From the NCBI GenBank assembly GCA_965249595.1, contig OZ252242.1, positions 186,001 through 250,000 on the forward strand: 64,000 nucleotides of DNA, read 5' to 3'. Source of the DNA: VXNJ01 sp965249595. GTDB lineage: Bacteria; Chloroflexota; UBA11872; VXNJ01. The translations under genes and the position numbers were made by a program. Below the pieces are notes generated by a model. The model made no database searches. It had not been told where the DNA came from and worked only from the letters and a program-made list of their open reading frames with translations. Shown one piece after another: positions 43,396-51,953 of this stretch. How positions within the stretch are numbered: position 1 is the stretch's first letter; every line of letters begins with the position of its first letter.

Positions 43396-45782
43396 GTACC
43401 CAAGTTGGATCGGTCCTGCCCAAGCTCATCGGCGAACGCGTCCGGCGCCGCGAGGACCCGCGTCTGATCCAGGGCCTGGCGACCTATGTCGACGACGTGA
43501 AGTTGCCCGGCATGCTGCACTTGGCGTTCAAGCGCTCTGATATCGCCCACGGGATCATCCGAAGCATCGACACCAGCGCCGCCGAAGCAATGGACGGCGT
43601 GGAACTTGTCATCACCGGCGCTCAACTGGCCGAGCACCTCGGCCCGATGCCGATCGGCACCCCATTCCCGGCTCCAGACCACCATTCGGCCGCCACCGAC
43701 CGGGTGCGCTACGTCGGTGAACCGGTTGCCGCAGTGGTGGCTGAAGACCGCTACCTGGCCCGCGACGCCGCCGACGCGATCATGGTCGATATCGAAGAAT
43801 TGCCTGCGGTTGTGGACCCCGAAGCGGCGATGGCCGCTGGCGCCGCCCTGATCCATTCCGATTTCGAGCGCAATGTCGCAGTCGATGGCGTATTCGGCGG
43901 CACCGGCGTAAACGCCGAGACCGCTCAGCCCGAGGACGACAGCGCCCTTGATGCGGCCTTCGCCGAGGCGGACGTGGTGATAAAGCAGCGAATGCTGAAT
44001 CAGCGTCTGGCGCCAAGCGCGATGGAACCGCGCGGCGTCGTGGCCCACTACGAGACCGGCCGCGATTACCTGACGATCTGGAGCGCGACCCAGAACCCGC
44101 ACATCCTGCGCACCCTGGTTGCCGGGATGCTCGGAATCGGCGAGCACCAGGTGCGTGCGATCGCCCCCGAAGTGGGAGGCGGGTTTGGCTGCAAGATCAA
44201 TATCTACGGAGAGGAATACACCGCCGCCGTCCTATCGCGGATGACCGGGGCGCCGATCAAGTGGATCGAGGACCGCACCGAAGCGTTCCTGGCCACAACC
44301 CACGGACGTGATTTGCTCGGCGATATCGAGATTGCGGCCAAGCGCGACGGGACGATCACCGCCATCCGGGCCGGTTTACTGGTCGACATCGGCGCCTACC
44401 AGATGCTGTTAACGGCGATCATCCCGACACTTACCGGGTTGATGATGAACGGCGTCTACCAGGTTCCGGTGGTGCGCCATGGACTGACCGAGGTCTACAC
44501 CAACAAGACCCCGACCGACGCCTACCGCGGCGCCGGCCGTCCCGAGGCGATCTATTTCCTGGAGCGGATAGTCGATATGCTGGCACGCGAGTTGGAGATG
44601 GATCCGGCCGAGCTGCGACGCAAGAACTTCATGCCCGCCGAGGAGTTTCCATACGCGACCCAGACCGGACTGGTCTACGACTCCGGCAACTACGCCGCCG
44701 CTCTGGACAAGGCGCTGGATGTGGCCGATTGGAATGGGTTGCTCGCCGAACGCGACGCGGCCCGCGCCGAAGGCCGCATCGTCGGCGTGGGGATGTCTTT
44801 TTATGTCGAAGTCTGTGGGCTGGGGCCCTCCTCGACCGTACCGGTCGGCGGCTGGGAACATGCCGGTGTGACCATCGAGCGCGGTGGCAAGGTCACCGCC
44901 ACCACCGGCGCGTCGCCGCACGGCCAGGGCAACGAGACCACGTTTGCGCAGATGCTGGCCGACCACTTCTCAATCCCCATTGACGACATAACGATCCTGC
45001 ACGGGGATACCGGCATCGTTAAGCAGGGGGTTGGGACCTTTGGCAGTCGTTCACAGGCAGTCGGTGGGGCGGCGCTGATGCTCGCCGCCGGCAAGACCAG
45101 TGACAAGATGAAGCAGTTTGCGGCTGCGCTGCTATCTGACCAGGAGGTTTCGACCGAAGACCTGGAGTTCGTCGACGGGCAAATCCGGGCAAGTGGGCGA
45201 CCCGAGGTGAGCAAGACGTTTGCCGAGGTGGCCGACTTTGCCTACATCCCGGTGCCGCTGCCGCCGGGGATGGAACCCGGACTCTCGGAAGAGGCGTTTT
45301 ACGAGCCCGAGAACAACACCTACCCATTCGGGTGCCACATCTCGATGATCGAGGTCGATCGTGACACGGGCGAGCCGCGCCTGCTCAAGGTTGTTGCCGT
45401 AGATGACTGCGGCAACGTGATCAATCCGCTGATCGTCGAGGGTCAGGTGCATGGCGGACTGGCCCAGGGCATCGGCCAGGCGATGTTCGAAGAGGTTCTA
45501 TTCGACCAGGAAGGGCAGCCGCTTACGGCCAGTTTCATGGACTACGTGATGCCGCGCGCGGCCGACCTGCCGCACTTCGAACTCGATCGCACAGTCACCC
45601 CCACCCCGGTCAACCCTCTCGGGACCAAGGGAGTCGGCGAAGCCGGCACCATCGGCGTCACACCCTGCGTGATGAACGCTGCCGTGGACGCCCTGGCGCC
45701 GTTTGGCGTCAAGCACATCGACATGCCGCTGCGGCCCGAGCGCCTGTGGCGCCTGATCCAGCAGAACGGAGGCCAATCGTGA
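43392..45782 (+). CDS. CoxL-type molybdopterin-binding large subunit, copy 2
   Basis: A 796-residue close relative of copy 1, with nearly parallel motifs: LIGERVRRREDPRLIQGLATYVDDVKLPGM, EVGGGFGCK, DAYRGAGRPEA and GVGEAGTIG. Differences lie in the substrate-side segments, for example GRGPSTKGGTGGWEHS in copy 1 against GLGPSSTVPVGGWEHA here. It is translationally coupled at both ends (ATGA with coxS, GTGA with coxM), so this copy is the core partner. Its substrate is unknown. Confidence 0.94.
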   Translation: MSTQVGSVLPKLIGERVRRREDPRLIQGLATYVDDVKLPGMLHLAFKRSDIAHGIIRSIDTSAAEAMDGVELVITGAQLAEHLGPMPIGTPFPAPDHHSAATDRVRYVGEPVAAVVAEDRYLARDAADAIMVDIEELPAVVDPEAAMAAGAALIHSDFERNVAVDGVFGGTGVNAETAQPEDDSALDAAFAEADVVIKQRMLNQRLAPSAMEPRGVVAHYETGRDYLTIWSATQNPHILRTLVAGMLGIGEHQVRAIAPEVGGGFGCKINIYGEEYTAAVLSRMTGAPIKWIEDRTEAFLATTHGRDLLGDIEIAAKRDGTITAIRAGLLVDIGAYQMLLTAIIPTLTGLMMNGVYQVPVVRHGLTEVYTNKTPTDAYRGAGRPEAIYFLERIVDMLARELEMDPAELRRKNFMPAEEFPYATQTGLVYDSGNYAAALDKALDVADWNGLLAERDAARAEGRIVGVGMSFYVEVCGLGPSSTVPVGGWEHAGVTIERGGKVTATTGASPHGQGNETTFAQMLADHFSIPIDDITILHGDTGIVKQGVGTFGSRSQAVGGAALMLAAGKTSDKMKQFAAALLSDQEVSTEDLEFVDGQIRASGRPEVSKTFAEVADFAYIPVPLPPGMEPGLSEEAFYEPENNTYPFGCHISMIEVDRDTGEPRLLKVVAVDDCGNVINPLIVEGQVHGGLAQGIGQAMFEEVLFDQEGQPLTASFMDYVMPRAADLPHFELDRTVTPTPVNPLGTKGVGEAGTIGVTPCVMNAAVDALAPFGVKHIDMPLRPERLWRLIQQNGGQS

Positions 45783-46630
45783 TTCCAACTTCGTTTGATT
45801 ACCGCCGCGCCGGCAGCATCGGCGAAGCCCTTTCGCTGCTGCGTGACGGCGGCGAAGAGGCCAAGTTGCTGGCCGGCGGACACAGCCTGATCCCCATCAT
45901 GAAACATCGCCTGGCCGAGCCGGGACTGCTGATTGATATCGGCGGGATTGCCGAGTTGCGGGGGATTTCCTGCGACGGTAAGCAAATCTCGATCGGTTCG
46001 GGAACCACCCACGCCGAACTGGCCGGTTCCGACCTCCTGCGGGCGTACGCCCCGATCGTGTCGGAGACAGCGGCTGAAATCGGCGACATGCAGGTCCGCA
46101 ACCGCGGCACGATCGGCGGAAGCCTTGCCCATGCCGATCCGGGCGCCGACCTTCCGGCGGTGCTGGTGGCGCTCAATGCCCGGATTGATCTGCAGGGCCC
46201 CGGCGGCCAACGGACCGTGTCAGCCGATGATTTCTTCCAAGACATCCTCACCGTCGATCTGGGTGAGGACGAGATCATCATCGGGGTCCGCTTTAACGGT
46301 CGTCGATCCGCCGCTTACGCAAAGCTGGAGCAACGCGCATCGCGTTTTGCCCTGGTCGGAGTGGCGGCGGCGCTTGATATCAGCGGCGGCATCTGCCGCT
46401 CGGCCAGCGTTGCCGTAACCGGAGCCTCAAGCCACGCCCAGCGCCTTGTGGCGGTGGAGGGCGCCTTAAGCGGTGCCGGGCTGCCCGCAGGGGCGGCCGC
46501 GGCGGCGGCGGGCGCCGGCGCCGGGCTCGAATTCGTCAACGCCGACCTGCACGGCAGCGAGCAATATCGCCGCGCCATGGTCTCTGTTTTTGCTCGCCGG
46601 GCGATCGAGGCCGCTGCCGCCAGAGGCTAA
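45779..46630 (+). CDS. CoxM-type FAD-binding medium subunit
   Basis: About 283 residues. FAD-binding motifs are KLLAGGHSLIPIMKHRLAEP and RNRGTIGGSLAHADPGADLPA, followed by a C-terminal CO-dehydrogenase flavoprotein domain. The start is the GTG overlapping the coxL2 stop. A further-upstream start inside coxL2 is unlikely because homologous sequence begins at IPTSFDYRRAGS. It completes the L-S-M heterotrimer. Confidence 0.94.
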   Translation: MIPTSFDYRRAGSIGEALSLLRDGGEEAKLLAGGHSLIPIMKHRLAEPGLLIDIGGIAELRGISCDGKQISIGSGTTHAELAGSDLLRAYAPIVSETAAEIGDMQVRNRGTIGGSLAHADPGADLPAVLVALNARIDLQGPGGQRTVSADDFFQDILTVDLGEDEIIIGVRFNGRRSAAYAKLEQRASRFALVGVAAALDISGGICRSASVAVTGASSHAQRLVAVEGALSGAGLPAGAAAAAAGAGAGLEFVNADLHGSEQYRRAMVSVFARRAIEAAAARG

Positions 46631-46648
46631 GCAGCTAAAAACTTAGTC

Positions 46649-46680
46649 CCATAACTCCCCGGCCGGCCGGGGAGTTATGG
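46649..46680. terminator. 32-bp perfect palindrome after coxM, bidirectional hairpin
   Basis: Two perfect 16-base arms (CCATAACTCCCCGGCC and its complement) with no loop bases. It lies 19 bases after the coxM stop and faces the fhs remnant on the other strand. An A-rich tract (AAAAACTT) on the coxM side would be a U-run in a transcript read from the minus strand. It is likely a bidirectional terminator. Confidence 0.65.
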
Positions 46681-46777
46681 CTGCCATTTACGGGCCGTCG
46701 GCGCCGATTCCGGTGCCTGCAGAAGGTCGTCTGCTCCGGGAAAGCTCGCCCCTGACAAGCCGGCAACAGCCGGGCGA

Positions 46778-47115
46778 TTAGAGCCCGACGATGTCGCCCG
46801 CGGCGTCCACATCCAGTGCCCGCGGAATCTTGGGCCGGCCGGGCATGGTCATGATGGAGCTGGCGATCGGATATGCGAAGCCGGCGCCGGTGGAGGCACG
46901 GCAGTCATCGATCTCGAATGTGCCAGGTAGGGCGGCTGCGGCGTCGCGGGTCGTGCGACAACGACATTGGGGTTTTGGGCCATACACACCGGCAGGTCTG
47001 ATAGCCCCTGTCGCTCATAACGCCGCCGCTGGCGCGCCGCGCGCGGGCTCCAGCGGACATTTCGCGCACCGTAGATCTTGGTTGCCAACGCTTCTACTTT
47101 CGCGCTGATCGACAA
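46778..47115 (-). pseudogene. fhs: 3' remnant of formate--tetrahydrofolate ligase, frameshifted
   Basis: Only the C-terminal ~110 residues remain, in two frames. The upstream frame reads AKVEALATKIYGARNVRWSP and then YERQGLSDLPVCMAQ. About 46970 a shift moves to the frame reading GTFEIDDCRASTGAGF, SIMTMPGRPKIPRALDVDAAG and a normal stop. These are the unmistakable ends of Fhs (AIYG.., DLPVC.A, LSAGAGF, IMTMPGLPK). The ATP-binding body is absent. The fragment abuts a trigger-factor fragment in opposite orientation at about 47100. Confidence 0.85.
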
Positions 47116-47350
47116 ATCCGATTTCACTATCACCGAGCGCCTGATTGCCAATCAGGCCCATCAACTCCTCGACGCCCGCGTTGCAGATCTGACCCGCCGC
47201 GGCCTGGCGCTGGAGACGTTCCTGGCAAAACGCGGCATGGACAACCAATCTCTCCAACAGCAGGCCCACGAGGACGCCGAAAAAATGATCCGCAATTCGC
47301 CCATCATCCGCGAATTTGCAGACGCCCGTGAGATCGAGGTCGCCCCCTGA
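47102..47350 (+). pseudogene. tig: C-terminal remnant of trigger factor
   Basis: An 80-codon frame encoding SDFTITERLIANQAHQLLDARV, LTRRGLALETFLAKRGM and EDAEKMIRNSPIIREFADAREIEV, the helical arm pattern of the trigger-factor C-terminal domain. The N-terminal ribosome-binding and PPIase domains are missing, and the frame ends early in TGA. Upstream sequence belongs to the fhs remnant, so the gene was cut there. Probably not expressed. Confidence 0.75.
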
Positions 47351-47569
47351 CCGCCACACTGCAATTGACAATCTACGCGGTTGCTCTGTGCCCAGCACCA
47401 TTTGTTGCAATCGTTCCAGCTGAAGCGCCGCGACCGCCCCTCTGTCACCCTAACGAGTTGACCATTCCGGCGCCGGGCGGGTCATTTGATTGATAATTTC
47501 ACTTGCGTGATCGGCCGATCGGTCGGCTTGCCGAGTAATTCTTAAATCCATCAGGACCTGCAGACCAGC

Positions 47570-48886
47570 TTGCGCCGACGACTTCTAGTAATGGCGGCCT
47601 CCATCATCGCTTTGGTTGCGATGGCGGTCTATATCGACTACCCCGATACGCCCGGTTTTCCCGGCGAAGTCCTGGGGCGCGACCTCTCCGACCTTTCCTT
47701 TCGCCAGGGGCTAGATCTACAGGGTGGATTGCACGTTGTCTTCCAGGCCGATCTGGCCGACGGACAGACCCTCGAGGACGGATCGATGGACGCCGTCCGG
47801 CAGATCCTGGAGAACCGGGTCGACGCATTGGGGGTGGCCGAACCACAGGTTCAACTTGAGGGTGAAGACCGGGTAATCGTCGAACTGCCGGGAATTGAAG
47901 ATCCCGATGAGGCCATTGCCCTTTTCAAGCAAACCGGACGATTGCAGATCATCAACACTGGCCGCGAGTACATACCGCCCGGCGAGACGGTGGACCCGGC
48001 AGGGCGGGGGTTCGAGGTTGTCTTGACCGGATCCCATCTTCAGGGCGCTGATCTAAGTTACGACCAGATCGGAAACCCGGTAGTCCAGTTTCAAATCAAT
48101 GAGGAGGGCGCCGAAATATTCGGCGAACACACCGGGTCTAATTTGGGCCAGCTGCTCTCGGTGGTGGTTGACGGAGTTGTGATCAATTCCGCCAACATTG
48201 CCGCCCGAATCACCGACAGTGGTCAGATTGACGGCATAGAGTCGCTCGTTGAAGCCCGCAATCTGATGATTCAGCTGCGCTACGGTGCGCTACCGGTTCC
48301 CCTAAAAGTCATCCGCAACATCTCGGTGGGGCCGACCCTGGGAGCCGATTCACTCGATAAGAGCGTTCGCGCCGGCCTGGTCGGATTCGCCATGGTTATC
48401 CTCTTCATGATTGCCTATTACCGCCTGCCCGGCGCAGTGGCGGCCGTCGCCCTGATCATCTACGCGCTGTTGGTGTTCGCAGCGTTCAAATTGATCCCGG
48501 TAACCCTCACCCTGGCCGGAATCGCCGGATTCATCCTGTCGATCGGCATGGCCGTTGATGCCAATATCCTCATCTTTGAACGGACTCGCGAGGAACTGCG
48601 CAACGGAGTCTCGCTAACCCGGGCTATTCATATCGGGTTCCGGCGGGCCTGGTCCTCCATTCGCGATTCAAATATCGCCACGCTCATTACCTGCCTGGTG
48701 CTTTGGTACTTCGGCACCGGTTTGGTCAAGGGGTTCGCGCTAACCCTGGGTATCGGGGTATTGATTTCCATGTTTTCGGCCATCTCCATCAGCCGAACGA
48801 TCCTGCTGCTGCTGGTGCGCACCCGACGTTGGGATCCCGGGCGACTCTTCGGGGTTGAGGTCTCCGATTCCCGAGGCGGCGGCTAA
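47570..48886 (+). CDS. secD: Protein translocase subunit SecD
   Basis: A 438-residue SecD. It has an N-terminal helix, LSFRQGLDLQGGLHVVFQ (the DLxGG motif), a periplasmic P1 region with ALGVAEPQVQLEGEDRVIVELPG, and six-helix membrane end with AGIAGFILSIGMAVDANILIFERTREEL. It uses the proton gradient to aid late stages of export. Start TTG. It is followed after 6 bases by secF. Confidence 0.95.
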   Translation: MRRRLLVMAASIIALVAMAVYIDYPDTPGFPGEVLGRDLSDLSFRQGLDLQGGLHVVFQADLADGQTLEDGSMDAVRQILENRVDALGVAEPQVQLEGEDRVIVELPGIEDPDEAIALFKQTGRLQIINTGREYIPPGETVDPAGRGFEVVLTGSHLQGADLSYDQIGNPVVQFQINEEGAEIFGEHTGSNLGQLLSVVVDGVVINSANIAARITDSGQIDGIESLVEARNLMIQLRYGALPVPLKVIRNISVGPTLGADSLDKSVRAGLVGFAMVILFMIAYYRLPGAVAAVALIIYALLVFAAFKLIPVTLTLAGIAGFILSIGMAVDANILIFERTREELRNGVSLTRAIHIGFRRAWSSIRDSNIATLITCLVLWYFGTGLVKGFALTLGIGVLISMFSAISISRTILLLLVRTRRWDPGRLFGVEVSDSRGGG

Positions 48887-48892
48887 GTCCTG

Positions 48893-49813
48893 ATGTTTCC
48901 TTTAATCGCGCCGCGCCGCTGGCTGCTCAGCTTCTCCGCTCTGGTCGTGATCGCCTCGGCGGCCCTGTTGCTCACCTACGGCGTCAATTTAGGAATCGAC
49001 TTTACGTCAGGGTCCCTGGCGCGCATCGAGTTGGGTGAACCAGACCAGCGCGAACGGGCCGAATCGATCCTGCAATCGGCCGAAATCCCGGGAGCCGAGG
49101 TCCAGGCATCGGACGGGACCACCTACCTGATTCGCACCGCCGAACTGAGCGCGGATCAAAAGGACCGCCTGGAGTCGGCGTTGGCGGATCAGTTTCCATC
49201 TTTTGAAATGATCTCATTCGATTTCGTCGGACCGGTGGTGGGTGAAGAGCTCACCCGCAACGCCGCCCTGGCCGTCGCCGGCGCTTCAATCGCCATCCTG
49301 CTCTATCTGACATGGTCGTTTCGCACCGTGGCCAATTCATTTCGCTTTGGTCTGGTCGCGGTGCTTACCTTGGTCCACGATGTGTTGGTGTTGCTTGGCG
49401 TGTTTGCGATTCTGGGGCAGACGATGGGAGTCCAGGTTGACTCGATGTTCGTAACCGCCGCCCTTACGGTGGCCGGGTTCTCCGTCCACGACACCATCGT
49501 GGTGTTCGACCGTATCCGTGAAAACCAATCTCGCTATCGCGGCACGGCGTTCTCGTTGATTGTTAATTTTTCGCTAAATCAATCCCTCGATCGTTCCCTG
49601 AACACATCGGTGACCGCGATATTTGTACTCGTCGCCCTACTGCTGTTGGGTGGGCCCACAATCCGTGAATTCGTTCTCGCCTTGCTCATCGGGATCGTGG
49701 TCGGCACTTGGTCGTCAATATTTACGGCGGCGCAGTTGTTGGTGGTCTGGGAGGAGAGCGTAGGCGAAGGGGGCGTTGGCTCCCGACTGGCCGGCGCCTT
49801 CAAGCGCCGCTAA
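48893..49813 (+). CDS. secF: Protein translocase subunit SecF
   Basis: A 306-residue SecF with GVNLGIDFTSGSLARIE (the GxDFxGG-like motif, here G-I-D-F-T-S-G), LVHDVLVLLGVFAI, and VAGFSVHDTIVVFDRIREN between transmembrane helices. The C-terminus ends in a basic stretch (GSRLAGAFKRR). It forms a complex with SecD. Convergent with the accB-like gene. Confidence 0.95.
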   Translation: MFPLIAPRRWLLSFSALVVIASAALLLTYGVNLGIDFTSGSLARIELGEPDQRERAESILQSAEIPGAEVQASDGTTYLIRTAELSADQKDRLESALADQFPSFEMISFDFVGPVVGEELTRNAALAVAGASIAILLYLTWSFRTVANSFRFGLVAVLTLVHDVLVLLGVFAILGQTMGVQVDSMFVTAALTVAGFSVHDTIVVFDRIRENQSRYRGTAFSLIVNFSLNQSLDRSLNTSVTAIFVLVALLLLGGPTIREFVLALLIGIVVGTWSSIFTAAQLLVVWEESVGEGGVGSRLAGAFKRR

Positions 49814-49860
49814 GCACCGGCGGGTCTGGATCCGAACTTTAAGTTCGCTTGCGGGGCGGC

Positions 49861-50304
49861 CTAACGCGGCTGGATGCGGGCCACTTTCTGGCCGTATTCA
49901 ACCGTTTCGGCATCCTCGGCGAAGAACCCCATCAGCTCGCCAGCCTTGGTCGCGGCAACCGGATGGTAATGATCCAGGGTATCTATAAAGCCAATCGGCT
50001 GACCGGCCTCAACCAGCGAGCCGATTCGGGCGGCGACCTCTTCGCCATCCCTATCACCGCGGCGAAAGATCCCGACGTTGCGGCTGACGACCTCTATTGC
50101 CGTGGCGGCCTCGATCTCCTCGGCAGTGGGGGCGGGGGCTTGATCCTCGGCCCGTGCATCGGGCTGCAGCTGCACGCGGATCGATCCCTGCTCCGAACTT
50201 ATCGTCACCTCTTCGATATCGGTCCCGGCCACCGTCTCCAGGATGGAACTCAAAGTTTCATCGAGCAGGCGGTTCCAATCGGCGCGACGTACGTTGTTAT
50301 TCAT
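49861..50304 (-). CDS. BCCP-like (biotin/lipoyl fold) protein lacking the biotinyl lysine
   Basis: A 147-residue protein with the AccB layout: a variable N-terminus, an Ala/Pro/Glu linker (~50-68) and a hammerhead domain ending AETVEYGQKVARIQP. Where BCCPs have EAMK it reads D108-T-L-D111, followed by HYHPVAATKAGELMG, so there is no lysine to biotinylate. The overlap with efp as ATGA shows coupled expression. No accC follows. It may be a structural or regulatory relative rather than an acetyl-CoA carboxylase subunit. Confidence 0.82.
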   Translation of the reverse strand: MNNNVRRADWNRLLDETLSSILETVAGTDIEEVTISSEQGSIRVQLQPDARAEDQAPAPTAEEIEAATAIEVVSRNVGIFRRGDRDGEEVAARIGSLVEAGQPIGFIDTLDHYHPVAATKAGELMGFFAEDAETVEYGQKVARIQPR

Positions 50305-50864
50305 CGGCGGCGGCGCTCGATATAGGCGCCGGTCGATGTCGATACGACGACCGTTTCGCCGGTGGTGATAAAAAGCGGCACCTGGGTCGTCAGGCCGGTT
50401 TCGAGCAGGGCCGGCTTGGTCACGCCGGTGGCGGTATCGCCCCGGTGCCCGGGGTCGGTCGATTCAATCTTTGCCGCGACCGTGGCTGGCAGCTGGCAGG
50501 CAAGGATGTCATCGCCCTCGGTTAGCAGATCAATCATCAACTGCGGAACCAGATAGTTGACGCCATCGCCCAGCATGGCGGCGTCCAAGATGATCTCCTC
50601 GAAGTTTTCCATGTCCATAAAGTGGTGACCGGCGCCATCGGAATAGAGGAACTGCACCTGGCGGGTTTTCGTGCGTACGCGCTCGAAGCGGCGGGTGGCC
50701 GAAAAGGACCGGTCAGTCGTTGAACCGGTCGCCATATTGCGCAGGCGCACGTTCAACTTGGCTCCGCCGCGGCCAATCTTCTGATGGCGTGCATCGACCA
50801 CTTGGACCCGCTCACCATCGAGTCGAATGATCATTCCGTTGCGGACTTCATTGGATGAGAGCAT
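50301..50864 (-). CDS. efp: Elongation factor P with Arg at the tip loop
   Basis: A 187-residue EF-P with three OB-like domains: SSNEVRNGMIIRLDGERVQVVDA, FMDMENFEEIIL, and the C-terminal signature STDPGHRGDTATGVTKPALLETG. Relieves stalling at polyproline. The tip loop, where E. coli has PGKGQ with modified K34, reads K29-I-G-R32-G-G, so the modified residue would be Arg. R32-type EF-Ps in other bacteria are rhamnosylated by EarP, and no earP is seen here. Confidence 0.93.
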   Translation of the reverse strand: MLSSNEVRNGMIIRLDGERVQVVDARHQKIGRGGAKLNVRLRNMATGSTTDRSFSATRRFERVRTKTRQVQFLYSDGAGHHFMDMENFEEIILDAAMLGDGVNYLVPQLMIDLLTEGDDILACQLPATVAAKIESTDPGHRGDTATGVTKPALLETGLTTQVPLFITTGETVVVSTSTGAYIERRRR

Positions 50865-50897
50865 GGCAGTCGCTTACTGAGTTATTAAAAAGCGGGC

Positions 50898-51953
50898 TCA
50901 ACGGGGCGTGGCAGTGAGAATCTCGGGTCCGCCAGAGCCTATCAGGACAAGGTCTTCGATGCGGATCCCGCCCCAGTCGGGCAAGTATATTCCCGGCTCA
51001 ATTGAATGAACCATTCCAACTCCCAAGGTATCGGTGGAAGTGGCGGCCAGGCGCGGGGCTTCGTGAATTTCCAATCCCACGCCATGTCCCAAACCGTGTC
51101 CGAAGAAGTCGCCATAGCCGGCACCGTCAATTACCGCTCGCGCTGCCGCATCGGCGGCCTTGCCGCCGGCCCCGGCTACGGAAGCTTCGATTCCGGCGCG
51201 ATTGGCGGCGAGCACGATTTGATAGATCTCACAAAACCGGGCGCCGGGTTGCCCGGCACAAAAGGTCCGTGTGATGTCGGAATGGTATCCGTCAAGCAGC
51301 GCCCCCAAATCCACGACCACCGCGTCGCCTTTGGCGATTACTGTGTTCGAAGGCATATGGTGCGGACGCGCCGAATTTATTCCGGTGGCCACGATGATGT
51401 CAAAACCGGCTTTCTCGGCCCCGGCGTCCAAAAAAGCAGAATACAGGTTGGCGGCGACAGCCCGTTCGGTGACCCCCGGAGCGACCAATTTGGCGGCCAT
51501 TCCCATGACTTCATCGGCGATGGCCACGGCTTGCCGCAGCGTTGCGATTTCAGCTTCATCTTTGTATAAGCGCAGCTCTTCAACCCACCCGGCCGCACTC
51601 ACCAGGCGAGGACCAGCAGCGCTGATTCGTCGGTGTCGGCGCACCGACAGATCGGCATCGTCAAACCCAACCTGATCCTGACCGTCAGCCAGCGCCCAGG
51701 CCAGCGCCATCAACGCCGGATCGCCGCTGCCGATATGGGTGTTAAAACCCTGGGCCTGGGCCGCCGATTGGACCTCGTACCGCCCGTCGGTAAACAACTC
51801 GCGTCGCCCGGGTCCCACCAAAAGGGCGCCGGCGGACCCCGAAAAACCGGAGAGGTAGCGCCGGTTGGGGTCCGCCGTAACAAGCAGCGACGAGACCTCG
51901 GCTTGCCGACAGCGATCGTCGATCCTGAGGCAGCGGTTAAGCGCTTCCGTCAT
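50898..51953 (-). CDS. M24-family Xaa-Pro aminopeptidase/dipeptidase
   Basis: A 351-residue metallopeptidase. The creatinase-like N-terminal domain contains RYLSGFSGSAGALLV. The pita-bread domain carries all five metal ligands: Asp in VVDLGALLDGYHSDITRTF (two), His in GHGLGHGVGLEIHEAP, Glu in VHSIEPGIYLP and Glu in GGIRIEDL. It cleaves Xaa-Pro bonds in peptides. It is coupled to mltG by an ATGA overlap and lies upstream of efp. Confidence 0.93.
   Translation of the reverse strand: MTEALNRCLRIDDRCRQAEVSSLLVTADPNRRYLSGFSGSAGALLVGPGRRELFTDGRYEVQSAAQAQGFNTHIGSGDPALMALAWALADGQDQVGFDDADLSVRRHRRISAAGPRLVSAAGWVEELRLYKDEAEIATLRQAVAIADEVMGMAAKLVAPGVTERAVAANLYSAFLDAGAEKAGFDIIVATGINSARPHHMPSNTVIAKGDAVVVDLGALLDGYHSDITRTFCAGQPGARFCEIYQIVLAANRAGIEASVAGAGGKAADAAARAVIDGAGYGDFFGHGLGHGVGLEIHEAPRLAATSTDTLGVGMVHSIEPGIYLPDWGGIRIEDLVLIGSGGPEILTATPR

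Noticed and set aside
39777..46630. Form I aerobic CO dehydrogenase
   Set aside because: Both large subunits carry the AYRGAGR loop and not AYxCSFR with the Cys that binds copper, so CO oxidation is not supported by the sequence.
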